NCBI GenBank assembly: GCA_965153355.1
Contig: OZ231126.1
Coordinates: 110,608,001-110,672,000 of the forward strand
Direction of reading: 5' to 3'
Length of the DNA: 64,000 bases
Origin: Flaccisagitta enflata
Taxonomy: Eukaryota > Chaetognatha > Sagittoidea > Aphragmophora
Part shown: piece after piece, positions 10,277 to 22,022 of the stretch
Layout of the letters: the number at the start of each line of letters is the position of its first letter
Numbering within the stretch: position 1 is the stretch's first letter
Notes under the pieces: generated by a model
What the model saw: only the letters and a program-made list of their open reading frames with translations
Told to the model about the DNA's origin: nothing
The model's database searches: none
Position numbers and translations under genes: made by a program

Positions 10277-12208
10277 ATGGAAAATGAAAACAATTTTTTC
10301 CAAAATTTTTTCAATGTTGACTCACCAATTTTTGGTGAAACTAATGTCCACAAAATTTTCAAGGAGGCAAAGAAAAGTGGGATGACTGAACCAGCTAGTC
10401 TTGCATCAATCAGAGAATATCAGTCAAAAGTTGAAGCAATTTCAAAAATGAAAGAGAGAAGACAACTGAGGTACACCATTTTACCTTCTTTACCGATAGA
10501 TACTTATATACTTCATCATTCACTTATTTTTCATTCACGTGTACACAACTCTATAACCCGCTATATTGGTCTGTCTGTCAATCACTGTATTCCTTTTCTA
10601 CGTGTTTTTCACACTCTTACCTAAATACTTGAGTTAAAACTTTTTTCATCACTGCCCCTGCCCATTCATACACGACTTTTTGTATCCGTATATCCGGACG
10701 ACCTTACAAATGTGTTTTTTTTTTTAGAGGATTGAAAAGAAAAATATCTACAAGACGGTGGTTATCATGGGCATCCCGAAATTTAATTGTCTCTGACCTC
10801 GCATTTATCCGAAAACTCAATAAGCCCATTGGCAAAAAGCAAACTCATAGAACTCTATTCGTAGCCATGGACCATTTTTCAAGGTATCCCAAGCTTTTTC
10901 CCAAGTCCCACATCCAATTTCTTATGTAAATAACACGATCAAAATATCGTCAAAAACTATCTGACGAAACCATCTAACCATCTTACCCTACCACCTACCA
11001 CTCTCTCTGTCTCAGGCTTCTTTTTCTCAAGTTTCAACCAAACCGATCAAGTTCACAAACCTTAAAAAGTTTTAATGAGGCGATTGATTTTTTCACTTCA
11101 AACCAAAAACTTGAAAACACATACAGACTATTTGCATGTGATAAAGGAGGTCAGTAGTTCACTCAATCGGTTGACTAAGTTGGTTGGCTGGTTGGTCAGT
11201 CGGTTGGTTGGTCGGTTGGTTGGTCGGTCAACCTCCAGATCTTTTTTAAGGTCACTACTCTCACCTTAATGATCCTTGAATAACCCCATACTCGCTAACA
11301 CTCATTTAAAATCTCTGACCCCCCCCCTCATTTCTATTTTTTTTAGCTGAATTCAAATCTAATTTCAAAAAAGAATTAAAATCGAGGAATATCAAGGTCT
11401 ACAGCACTAAAATTTGCAATCATTTGAAAATTAGCCCTGCCGAACAAGTAGTAAGGACAGCAAAGGTGCGATATCCCAGTTGAAGACAGTCAAGATATAC
11501 TCAATGATGCATAGTCATCCCATACAAAAAACATTTTTCATTTTTCTTTTCTTTTTCCCCTAGGGCTATTTCTTCCGTTTGCTACTAGCCTTTAAAACGT
11601 CTAATTTCAACGAGATAATCAAACTAGCTGAGTTTCTTTATAACACAAAAAATCACTCCTCATTATTCCAATTTTCCCCCTTTCAAGTAAGCATTTCCCA
11701 ACCTTACCTTCCGAATTTCCCTTAGTCCTTTTTACCATTTCCCCCACTCACCCAAATACGTAACAACATTTAACCCCCCCCTACCATCCAGGTCCATTTT
11801 TCATCACATGTCGCCAGTCAAGTCGCTCAACTTAACAAGCTGAGCTTCAAAATTCACCAGTGCCAATCCATGAAGCTTTTTCTGAAAACTCCTCGTCACG
11901 AACAAATTGAATTGGGCTCCAGAGTTAGAATAAAAAGAAGAGACAATATTTTCAGGAAGACTAATCCCGTTTTTTCCTCAATTTGGTCCGATGAGGTTTA
12001 TACCATTTTTAAAATTGATAAAAAAGTCTTCCCAGCAGTGTACTATGTTGACGGCTTAGGAACTACTAAAGGATTCTACTCGTTTCAACTGTTACTTGTC
12101 TCTGACGCAGACCCTATCTTGCCTACCACCTTACCCAATAAGATAAAAGTCTTAGGAATTACACACCATAATTCATTACTAAGGAACCAAAAAATCATCC
12201 CTAGGTGA
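10277..12208 (+). CDS. Six-exon DDE integrase (F54H12.3/Maverick-like)
   Basis: Exons 10277-10470, 10728-10883, 11016-11149, 11347-11465, 11564-11686 and 11792-12208 all have GT-AG borders and join in phase to give 380 residues from ATG 10277. The catalytic triad is Asp88 (LIVSDLAF), Asp159 (ACDKGAEF) and Glu194 (SPAEQVVRT), with 34 residues between the last two. VAMDHFSR and YSTK occupy their usual places, and a C-terminal SH3-like segment (ELGSRVRIKRR ... GFYSFQLL) follows. This matches the rve integrases of C. elegans F54H12.3 type, related to Maverick/Polinton integrases, which join DNA ends to a target. The TGA at 12206-12208 interrupts a frame that stays plausible to 12358. Five introns in an integrase are unusual; either the host has tamed it or the parent element carries introns. 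I see no HHCC zinc finger at the N-terminus. Confidence 0.8.
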
Positions 12209-12358
12209 CACGACATCAGTTACATAATCATTAAAGACAATGAAAGAGAATCTGTTAATGCATCTGATTTACTTTTGTTTAAAAAGCTTTATGGCAATGA
12301 TGTTTTAACTTACTCTGACTTCTTCTTGAAACCCGAAAATGTTTCTTATGTTATTTAA
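12209..12358 (+). pseudogene. Continuation of the integrase frame beyond TGA
   Basis: In the same phase, 49 further codons (containing SYIIIKDNERESV and LLLFKKLYGND) reach a TAA at 12356-12358. Composition matches the preceding integrase tail, which suggests that the TGA is a nonsense mutation or a read-through stop. The last 54 bp overlap the 3' end of the opposite-strand gene. Confidence 0.5.
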
Positions 12359-13803
12359 TTTCAGGACTATCAAAATGCCCCTCTCTGATTTACCTTCCGT
12401 GTTTGAAAAATATGATTTATTGATAAGCAATTTTGAAACTGAAAATAGTTTGGACGATCGGGAACCATCTAGTGCTTCACTGTTTCCTTCTACAGCAGAT
12501 TTAGACATCACACCTCTCCTTTTCCTTAGAGCAGCTGTCGCTAAAATCGGACTTGTTTTTGGGATAAGGAAACCCTGTGTGACCCCTTCCAACAGTTGAG
12601 AAGTATCTTGTAACTCACCTATGTACGCGGTCACTGTCCCTTCTGGGTACAGGTCTCTACCTGGGGTGATTGGCCTCTCTTCTTCTTCGCTTGCCTCATT
12701 GGCGTTTAACAATTGTACTGAATTGTTGATGGTCATTCCAGACCTAAGTTGTTCCAAAATGGAGTTCGGATGAACAACCTGCTCTTCTCTCTCATACTTC
12801 CCCACGGCCTCTAGGTCCACATCCAACTGGCTGAATTCTTCTTCTCGATCCACCATTTCAGAAGCGATACCCTCAACGGCTGAGGTAATTTCATTTTCCA
12901 ACGGATTTGGCAATGATTGAGAACCTTCCCCAATCTGAGTGTCTGGGATTACTTCAGCCTCATTGTGTTTGTCGGCACCACCATCTTGATTTTCTGTAGG
13001 TTGAGATTGCGACACGCCACCATCGTCATCTTGTGTAGGTTGGGATTGTGACACGCCACCATCTTGATCTTCTGTCGGTTGAGATTGTGACGGAGATGGC
13101 GTTCGGGATTCCACTTCCACGTCACTTTCATTGTCGGAGAAGCCACCCGCGTCGGTTTCGTCGGAATCATTACCATCCTCTTCAGGTTCCACCTTAACTG
13201 CCTTGGGTGGGGACATCGCCAATTTCTCCACGCTCGCGACGGCCCTTTCAGTGATAGCGTTGAGTTCTGTAGGCATAAACAAATTACATGGGGTTACAGT
13301 ATTGTTGAGGTCAATGGATAGGTGCAATTAACCCCTTTCATAACCTTACATTGAAACATACATAAAAACTGATATAAATAGGGATGTGGAAGCGATTGAC
13401 CGCTTCCAATTTAGAGGATGGGATAGCTACTAGAATTAGAACTGTAAAATGGAAGCGGAAGCGTAAGTGATGGAAGCGGCAATAAAATCAATCGCTCATA
13501 TAGATGTACAGTAACGCCTTTCAACAATAAATTTATATGATCTATGCAATCATTCATCTAAACATAATTCATTTAAACATACCATCGTCCGGCTCTCTGA
13601 CACTCTTTCTGATTTCCTCAATTACATCGTCGACGACCTCTTCCGCATCCGCTTCGAACAACGACTTCAGGGCAGACCCCAACCGCGTTATCGCTGTCGA
13701 GACGATCTTTATTTCTTCTGTATTTTCTTCCACCTTCAAAGCCACCGCGTTGAAATTTCTTGCATCCTGTGGGTGTAAAGGGGTTGTATTTTGTATCAGA
13801 AGT

Positions 13804-13856
<53 letters not shown>

Positions 13857-15440
13857 CCAATTCTCCCCCCTCTCCCCCCACAAACAAAACGAAAAATGTG
13901 GAATTGAAAAAAAAAATCGCATTCGGAGCTCCGCAGGCCCTTTACGAGATCGTGAACGAATCCTCCGAATCAATGAATGAATGTGAAACGGACGGTTGGA
14001 CGTCGTAGAAGGGATCCTTAGGTACCTCTATGCAAAAATTTGTCAAAATCCCTTCCCGCGTTCGGGCCCAGCGCTTCGTCAAAGTCGCATCCGCTTCGCC
14101 TTCAATTCCCGTTTCAAATGGTAACACCAATGAATATACCGAGGGATGAAAGGACCAACACCCCCCCCCCCCCAAAAAAAAAAAACCAAAAGTTAACCTG
14201 GACACAATCTTGGAAGGATTCTTTGTTTTCCTCCCCGATGGCAGTGAGAATTGCAGCTTTCAATTCATCCATTTCTCTACAATGAGCGCCGATTTCGTTC
14301 TTGACAGAATCCCACGTGTCATGCCTTTCCTTCTCCGCCTCGTTGTAACTCTCCATCACGGAATTGATTTTCTCCTTAAAAAAAAAGATCACTTTGTTAT
14401 TTAAACATGCTTACTAAGGCCAAAAATTCCCCCCCCCCCCCAAAAAAAAACCAAAAAAATAAATTGTTATAGAAGGACAAATGGAGCAAAACATACACCC
14501 ATGGATGGATGGACCAACAAACGGACCAGCGAATTGGGGTGTAAAATAATATAGCATATAATAAGAAATAGTAATAAATGTACAATGAATATTCATACCT
14601 ATGTTAAACCTTATCATAAATACCTGAATTTTCGTGAGAGAATCCTCCAGTTCTGATTTTCGCTTCAGCAATAAACCTTCTTCACTTTTCAACGTTTTTG
14701 AAGCGATTTCCTCTGCATCAGCAATTTCTTGTGATTGTTGATACAGCCTTGTCAACCGGGCGTCCAATTTGTCACGTTTTGCCACGAACGCTGCAATCCC
14801 GTACTTATCACACGTATCCTTCTCCACCATGTGATTCCCGCTGACATAAATGTAAAATTGAAATTGGAATAAACATTAAATAATAAAAAATGGTAGTGTA
14901 AAATCAGTAACCTAAACTAAAAAAAGTATTATTAATACCTGAACTAAAATGTATAATTAATACCTAAACTAAAAAAGTATTATTTATACCTGAACTAAAA
15001 TGTATGATTTATGCATGAAGGAACTAGGCCGGATACACGGCTACCAAAGTCGCGTGCGGGTGGGCAGGGCAATATCTGAGGTAAAAAAACCCATTTTAGC
15101 AGGAACAGTAGGGATCATATTTGAGGTCAACAGATCATTTTGGTAGAAGCAATGAACTGTACCCGACCGACTGACCGACCGACCGACCTACCGACCGAAC
15201 GACTGACCGACCGACCGACCGACCGACCGACACAGCGACTAAAAATTATAATTAATACCTGAACCAAAAAGTAGGATTGATACCATATGTATTGTTTAAA
15301 CCTATGATTATTGAAATAAGCATTTTAACTTACCATAATTCTTCAAATTTGCTAAGATTTTTGGTGATACTTCTTAACAAGTTACGCGACTTCTCAGTTC
15401 TGTCAACAAAGTCTGTTGCGTGCTTCGAAAAAGTATTCAT
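12305..15440 (-). CDS. Five-exon coiled-coil protein with acidic tail
   Basis: Exons in transcript order are 15440-15334, 14840-14624, 14374-14198, 13766-13583 and 13266-12305. Every junction has GT-AG borders and matching phase (2, 0, 0, 1), giving 548 residues from ATG 15440. Exons 1-4 encode long amphipathic helices rich in Glu, Lys and Leu (e.g. KSELEDSLTKIQ, MESYNEAEKERHDTWDSV), so a coiled coil is expected. The last exon is acidic and Ser/Thr-rich, with three 13-residue repeats around GGVSQSQPT (12979-13094) and a basic patch (RKRRG) that could be a nuclear signal. The final 90 codons are less certain: a good GTAAGT donor sits near the stop. A TATA box lies 230 bp upstream. The family is not recognised; it converges on the integrase gene. 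Confidence 0.65.
13805..13853. repeat. (GA)n microsatellite in an intron
   Basis: About 24 GA units in intron 3 of the coiled-coil gene, 40 bp upstream (in transcript sense) of the acceptor. On the transcribed strand it is a CT tract and so may act as an extended polypyrimidine tract. Confidence 0.95.
15005..15240 (-). repeat. GTCC/GTCG dispersed repeat inside intron 1
   Basis: Reverse-orientation copy: GGCCGGATACACGGCTACC, GCGGGTGGGCAGGGC, then a long GACC/GACT run (15163-15230) ending CAGCGACTAAAAATT. It lies wholly within the first intron of the coiled-coil gene. Confidence 0.75.
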
Positions 15441-15490
15441 ATTGTTGTTTTTTTGTTTCACTGAAAATCAAAATTGAAATTGAGAAAAAG

Positions 15491-15665
15491 AAATAATTAG
15501 AGAGAGATTTGGGAGATGCAGAAAAATACACAATATTTCTTGTGACGTGACTTTTTCATTTATGCCGGCAAATTGAGAAGAAAAAAATATCTGAGAGAGT
15601 GAGGAGATGCATAAGAATACGCACACAATTTTGTGGAAGACGAATTTTAAGCTTATGCCGGCAAC
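15491..15665. repeat. Two ~105-bp upstream direct copies
   Basis: The blocks 15500-15575 and 15595-15665 both contain GAGAT-GCA-A-AATAC-CACA, TTGTG-GACG-TTTT and TTATGCCGGCAA. They lie between the TATA box and the start codon of the coiled-coil gene, so the duplication would alter its 5' leader. Confidence 0.6.
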
Positions 15666-15670
15666 ATGGC

Positions 15671-15679
15671 CTTTTTATA
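15671..15679 (-). promoter_or_regulatory. TATA box
   Basis: TATAAAAAG on the - strand, about 230 bp before ATG 15440 of the coiled-coil gene. Transcription would begin near 15645. It is the only clear TATA box near any gene of the cluster. Confidence 0.45.
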
Positions 15680-15917
15680 TTCTTTTTTAGAATAAATTAA
15701 GATAAAAAAAATTCAAATGGTTGTCCGCGTCAACCGCGCGCAAAATCGCGCAAATTACGTTAAATTCAAATTTGATATGGCTACAAGCGTTACATTTACT
15801 TTGAACCCCTCCTCCCGCAGCTTTAAGCGTTGTAAAATTCGTCTAAAATATCGTCGTCGTAGGAATAAAGCGAGCAGTTTCAATCCCCGGGAAATAATTT
15901 GTCTATTTTCATGTCTG

Positions 15918-17031
<1,114 letters not shown>

Positions 17032-17409
17032 CTAGCGAAGATTTCTGATGGCGCGGCGCTCTTGCAAATGCGCGATGCCATCTCGCGCCCGCATGAGAAC
17101 GGCCATGACCCTTCCGGGCCATCCGTTCTCCCAATCGATGGCTTCGCCTCTTCTGGCCGCGACTACAAAGGCCACAACAGATAATGAAATCTGAAGAATC
17201 TTATAGATTGTATCTAAAGAATCTTCAGATTCCCTTATCGCCGCAGCCGTTGGGGTCGCCAAAGACGCCGCTGTAGTGGCGGTGGTGGTGGCGTTGTTGG
17301 CAGGAATGATCTGCCACGGCGCCAACGCCGCCGGATCCCCGTCGATTGCGGCGACCATGGCGATGACGCCGCTCATGGCGCCGGCGACGAGGATGATCTT
17401 CGGAATCAT
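17032..17409 (-). CDS. Small GC-rich protein with two membrane segments
   Basis: From ATG 17409 the frame encodes 125 residues. Residues 4-22 (IILVAGAMSGVIAMVAAI...) look like a signal anchor, 71-85 (ILQISLSVVAFVVAA) form a second hydrophobic segment, and the loop between is Ala/Thr-rich with one NAT glycosylation-type site. The C-terminus is Arg-rich. The frame is open upstream to a GTG at 17511 through a Lys/Glu-rich, microsatellite-like tract (TTCTTC), which I leave out. GC content is far above the surrounding sequence, supporting coding function or a foreign origin. It is transcribed in the same sense as the flanking coiled-coil and proline-rich genes. I do not recognise the family. Confidence 0.5.
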   Translation of the reverse strand: MIPKIILVAGAMSGVIAMVAAIDGDPAALAPWQIIPANNATTTATTAASLATPTAAAIRESEDSLDTIYKILQISLSVVAFVVAARRGEAIDWENGWPGRVMAVLMRARDGIAHLQERRAIRNLR

Positions 17410-18180
17410 CTTCTTCTTTCTTCTTTCTTCTTTTTCTTCTTTCTTCTTTCTTGATCTTGATTCTTCTTTCTTGAAAGCTTCTTCGACGATAGGACTGTTT
17501 TTCTTTGCCACCCAGGACGGAGTGCATTAAGCAAGTAGAACTCGAACACAAACCCTTCAAATTTGGTTCAGGCTTATAACTATAACTGACCAGTCGATCG
17601 AACCTTAGAGAGAGCATGGTCAAGTTTCCCTACATTGTAATCGTTTTGACCCTACATTTGTGTTTCTTTCTATGTACGTTTTTAAATAAAACAGCCATAC
17701 TGTACTTTATTTTTTTTCGGATTTTTATTACTAACAAACAGTTTGACATACTTCAACAATACAGAGTATAAGAATTGTTGTCGTTACAGTAAATACCCCT
17801 TAAAAAGGCCTAAAACCAAACAAACACAAATATATAGGTTCTAATAGGTGACGTTCACTAGTTATAGGCAGCACTGCATACAAAAATATAAACACGAAGG
17901 AGAAAGCTGCATTGGAAATTTCAAATGAAATTTGAATACAGTGAAATTTCATTATAACGAACCCGCTAATAAGAAATATCCGCATAAAAACCATAAAAAT
18001 AGTACTCAATTTGTATGAATAATGCCACATTAATAAGCCACGATCACCTCCTAAAGACAAAGACACATTAATACTATGGCAATTGCTAGTGACAAAACTT
18101 TTATGGCATAAACCTGGTTAAGTCACTTTCAAACATAGAGAAAGTTTTTGGGACCCAAAAGATTCCGCGATTAAAATACA
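17410..18180. other. Gene-less interval
   Basis: The TTCTTC tract (17411-17470) is followed by AT-rich sequence. No supported exon, promoter or known repeat was found. Confidence 0.45.
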
Positions 18181-18189
18181 CAATATCAG

Positions 18190-19830
18190 TAGTTGAAAAA
18201 TAGGATGATTTGCCATTTAGCTGTATATTCATGCAATAGTATGTACATGTAGAAACATAATTTTTTTAACAATTTCTTAAGAAACTTTTGAAAGAAATAT
18301 CAATTTTGACCACTGTATTCAAATTTTCAGCATCAAACATAAAAAATCATAGCTTACAATGTTTAACTACACGGTTCTACATTTGAATGTGGTAACTGCA
18401 TTATGCAAATGAGGTTTAAGTCAAATTTTGTAACTATGAGTTTTTTTTTCATCATCTTTTTAAATGCGTCCTCGCATGTCTATAAAATGTCTTGTCCGTC
18501 GGTTGGTTGGTCGGTCGGTCGGTCGGTCTCACACGCTTTCGAATATTCAGCAATTTTCACATTCTTTATTTACCTTGTGTTAATACTATTACAATAACCA
18601 GTGATCCATCAAAAGTTGCTGGCATCTAGCCAGATGGATCACTTACAAATATTTTAGCTAATAAAAAACCTCCAAGAAGAGTTCAAAGTACTAATTAGAT
18701 AGTGGAAAAAGGGATCATTTACCATTTAATTATATGTACATAAGAAAGTAGTTGCATGTAGAGACATAATGTTTTTAACAATTTCTTGAAAAAATTTTGA
18801 AAAAAATGACAATTTTCACCACTGTATTTATTTATCTTCTACAAAACATCAAAAATTTTAGCCTACAATTAATAAATACAAAGTTCTACATTTGAATGTG
18901 GTAACTGCATTATGCAAATGAGGTTTAAGTCAAATTTTTTAACTATGAGTTTTTTTTTTTTTTTATCATCTTTTTACATGGGTCCTCGCGCTTCTATAAC
19001 ATAACTTGTCCGTCGGTTGGTCGGTCGGTCGGTCGGTTGGTCACGCAAACATTAGAAATGAGCAGAACGGCTAATTTTAACGCATTTCTTCATTCCTATC
19101 ACCCTTCATGCCTCACCACAACCATAGTAATTCATTGAATCATTCATTCATTCATTCATTCATTCATTCTTACATTCATTCATTCATCAAAAACGTTCAT
19201 TCATAAAATCTTAATAAAACAAGGCGAATTTATTGACCTTGAGTTAATCTTGTTTCATGTATATGCACAATGCTACACCTTACCGGGTCAATACTATCAG
19301 AATAACCAGTGATCCATCAAAAGTTGCTGGCGTCTGGCCAGATGGATCACCTATAAACATAGATCGACATATTAAAAAGCAAGATCTGAGCATGAGATTT
19401 CAAAATGAAGATAAGAGATAAGAGATGAAAAATAGGATCATTTCCCTTTTAGTTGTATATTCATGCAATACTATGTACATGTGAAAGCACATTTTATTTG
19501 ACATATCTTCTTAAAAATTTAAAAAAAATCAATGTTTACCTCTACTTTTTGAATTTAACCTTAAAAACCATAAAATCTTTACATTAAAATCTATGATAAC
19601 AAAATTTTGACATTGAACACATTAAACCGCATTATGCAAATGAGATTTGGGTTATATTTTTCACTCTGAACTTTTTTTTTTTTTCAACTTTTTTAGACAC
19701 ATACACACAATTCTACACCTAACTGAATCAGCCAATACGTCCATAGGTCAATCCGTCCGTCGGTCCGACACGTTTTCGAATATTGGGCAGTTTTCACATA
19801 ATTTACCCGACACAACAATGAAGTTACAAG
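18190..19830 (+). repeat. Three direct copies of a ~450-650 bp repeat with GTCGG run
   Basis: Blocks at about 18190-18640, 18700-19365 and 19430-19830 share, in order, AAAATAGGAT-ATTT-CC-TTTA, GTACATGT, CATTATGCAAATGAG, a T-run, then a GTCCGTCGGTTGG-type microsatellite. The first two blocks also end in CCAGTGATCCATCAAAAG and CAGATGGATCAC. The conserved ATGCAAAT octamer is present in all three. They lie between the two-segment membrane protein and the proline-rich protein gene. Confidence 0.75.
19137..19190. repeat. (ATTC)n microsatellite
   Basis: About a dozen ATTC units with one break. Confidence 0.9.
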
Positions 19831-19918
19831 CAAAGTTTTTTTTTCCATGAGGTACTTTTAGTTTATTCCCCCCCCCCACCCATTCCTTTACACCCCAGAC
19901 ATCATATCATGCAAAAAA

Positions 19919-19993
19919 GTGAGGACTGATGAGGACCGATGAGGATTACTGAGGACTGATGAGAACTAATGAGGATTAACGAGGACTGACGAG
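19919..19993. repeat. GAGGACTGAT decamer minisatellite
   Basis: About eight degenerate copies of GAGGACTGAT, ending 50 bp before the stop codon of the proline-rich gene (in its 3' untranslated region). Confidence 0.85.
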
Positions 19994-20042
19994 GGAATTT
20001 TGTTGAGTTACTCCTCTTATTTTTCGAAGATTGCGAGGAGAT

Positions 20043-22022
20043 TTATGACGCATTGTCGTCAGCGTCGTCGTCGTCGTTGGCGTTGTCACGCAATTCTGGT
20101 AACGCCGGAAATGGGAGGGTGATGAGCGGGTTCTGACCGTTGAAATAATGCACCGGCATCGGCATACCAAGCCCATTCGCGGTCAGAGAAGGGAATCCTT
20201 GTTTGGCATCTCGATCCGCGCCAACGGTCGGTAAATCGGAAGAGGAAAGGCCCTGATTGCCATTTCCGGTCGCGTTGAAACCTTGAGGAGGCGGGGGTGG
20301 TCGTGCAGGAGCCTTTCCGCGTCTCACAGATTCGTCACGTGGCAAAGGAGGAGGAAGCCGAAATCTTTCGTCATCAACATTTCCGTCGACCACCTCCTGC
20401 GTAGCTGAAGGAGGAGGAGGAGGAAGAGGAATGAGGGATCTATCCACTGATGATCGTCCACTTTCACCGCCATCCGAGACCATATTTTCGATAACGGCCC
20501 GGACATTTGAGGGAGGAGGAGGACGAGGTGGTGCCAACACTCGACCATGCGTCAGAACGCCGGAAACAACCCCATTCTCACGTAACGGAGAAGGAGGAGG
20601 AGGAGGAGGAGGAGGAGTATCAGACGAACTTGGAGGCGGAGACACGGCACTTTTTGGCGATGTATCCCCTTCCACTTCTTCTAGCTCTTCGCCTCCCAAG
20701 CCGGCTATCGACGAGAGGCTGGCATAAACCCGTTGGTCGTGTTCATCGTCAGTGTTGAAGAAGAAGATTTTTGTCTGAGTCCCTCTTGGCACCATCTGTT
20801 TTTCCGCACCTGTGAGTAATGGAAACAAAATTGGAAACACTGATATCATAGTCACATGCATATGGGCAGAGGCATTACTAAAATCTTATCGGGTCATCAG
20901 AGTATCATTCATAACCAAAAAAAAATTCATAAATGCAATACCTGGGATGTCAGGGTCATTTTGATCGAAATCGTCCAATCTTTGGCCGCGTTCTAGATTG
21001 GATTGAAGCGTATCCAGGTCAGCCTCCACATTTTGGAAACTTTCACGCAAAACAGTGACGGTAGAATGGACGATATTTGTCGTGGCACGAAGGTCGACCA
21101 TTTGCAGAAGTATCTCACGCATCTGGACTCTTCCATAGCCTAAAATTGTTACAAGAATGATAACGATGAAAACTGCATCATTCTCTGCAGACTCTTGAAG
21201 GATCTGCTAATTCCTCAACATCCGGTCCGTCTCATGGACCGAAGGGTGGACCAACGGACCGACAGACGGACCAACGGACCGACGGACGGACCAACCGATC
21301 GACGAACCAATGAATGGACCAACCGACCGACCGACCGACCGACGGACCGACGGACTGAAGGACCGACGTACCGACTATCAAATGAAATTGTACACTCGCG
21401 TGACATGTAAACAAAATATATATTCCAATCTTACCCAATCTGCCAATTATCTGCAGCCGCGTTTCGACAATCGTGACCACCATTCCAATCAGAGCAAAAA
21501 TGATGACGACATTTAACACAAAGTTGATGGCGTCAAATCCAAATACACCAGCCATGTTGACGTCCAAACCTACACAATACACAATTTCTTTTTTTCTATA
21601 AACTGTATCTCAATAACAGGCTTTGTCCGTTGGTCCGTCGGTCGGTCGGTCCATCCGTCCATCCGTCCATCCGTCCATGAGAATGTGTAATATCAAACAG
21701 ACCAAGCGAAATGAATTCATAGACCCTTACCAGTCGAATTTCCGAGTTGATGAGCCTTTTTTTCGCCTTCAAACCCAATGAAGGTGCCTTGGGTACCGTT
21801 GACCGTTGCATTTTGACGCTCCGACAAAAAAGGCGATTCCGTCGTCAAATCGTGAACCGGAAGTGAGTCGATTGTGACAGCGTCCACCAAAACTGAAGGC
21901 GAAGAATTGTGGGAAATGTTTTCCTCTTTAATTACTGTGACACTAGTCTCAATTTTGAGGTCCGGCTGGGGCTTAGGCGTATTCTCTTCATCATCATCAC
22001 TAGTAATCCAATCAAGCGACAT
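20043..22022 (-). CDS. Four-exon single-pass membrane protein with Pro-rich tail
   Basis: Exons in transcript order are 22022-21731, 21569-21435, 21139-20942 and 20809-20043. All borders are GT-AG and all three introns are phase 1; the sum is 463 residues from ATG 22022. The N-terminus is acidic (DWITSDDDEE) with several N-glycosylation-type sites. Residues 112-132 (INFVLNVVIIFALIGMVVTIV) are the only membrane span. Exon 3 gives an amphipathic helical segment (MREILLQMVDL, LDTLQSNLERG). Exon 4 is rich in Pro runs (PPPPPPPPSPL and others) that could bind SH3, WW or EVH1 domains, and ends in an Asp-rich string. The architecture recalls a viral or cell-surface membrane protein with a helical stalk, but no family is recognised. 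Introns 1 and 2 each hold a GTCC/GTCG microsatellite. Confidence 0.7.
21228..21372 (-). repeat. GACC/GACG microsatellite in an intron
   Basis: About 140 bp of degenerate GACCGACG/GACCAACG units inside intron 2 of the proline-rich gene. A shorter run (21622-21680, forward sense) sits in intron 1. Confidence 0.9.

Noticed and set aside
13942-14205. An extra - strand exon between exons 3 and 4 of the coiled-coil gene
   Set aside because: It has a donor (GAG|GTACC), but the only acceptors give phase 1, which does not match the phase-0 ends on both sides. Direct joining of 14198 to 13766 keeps the frame and the coiled coil.
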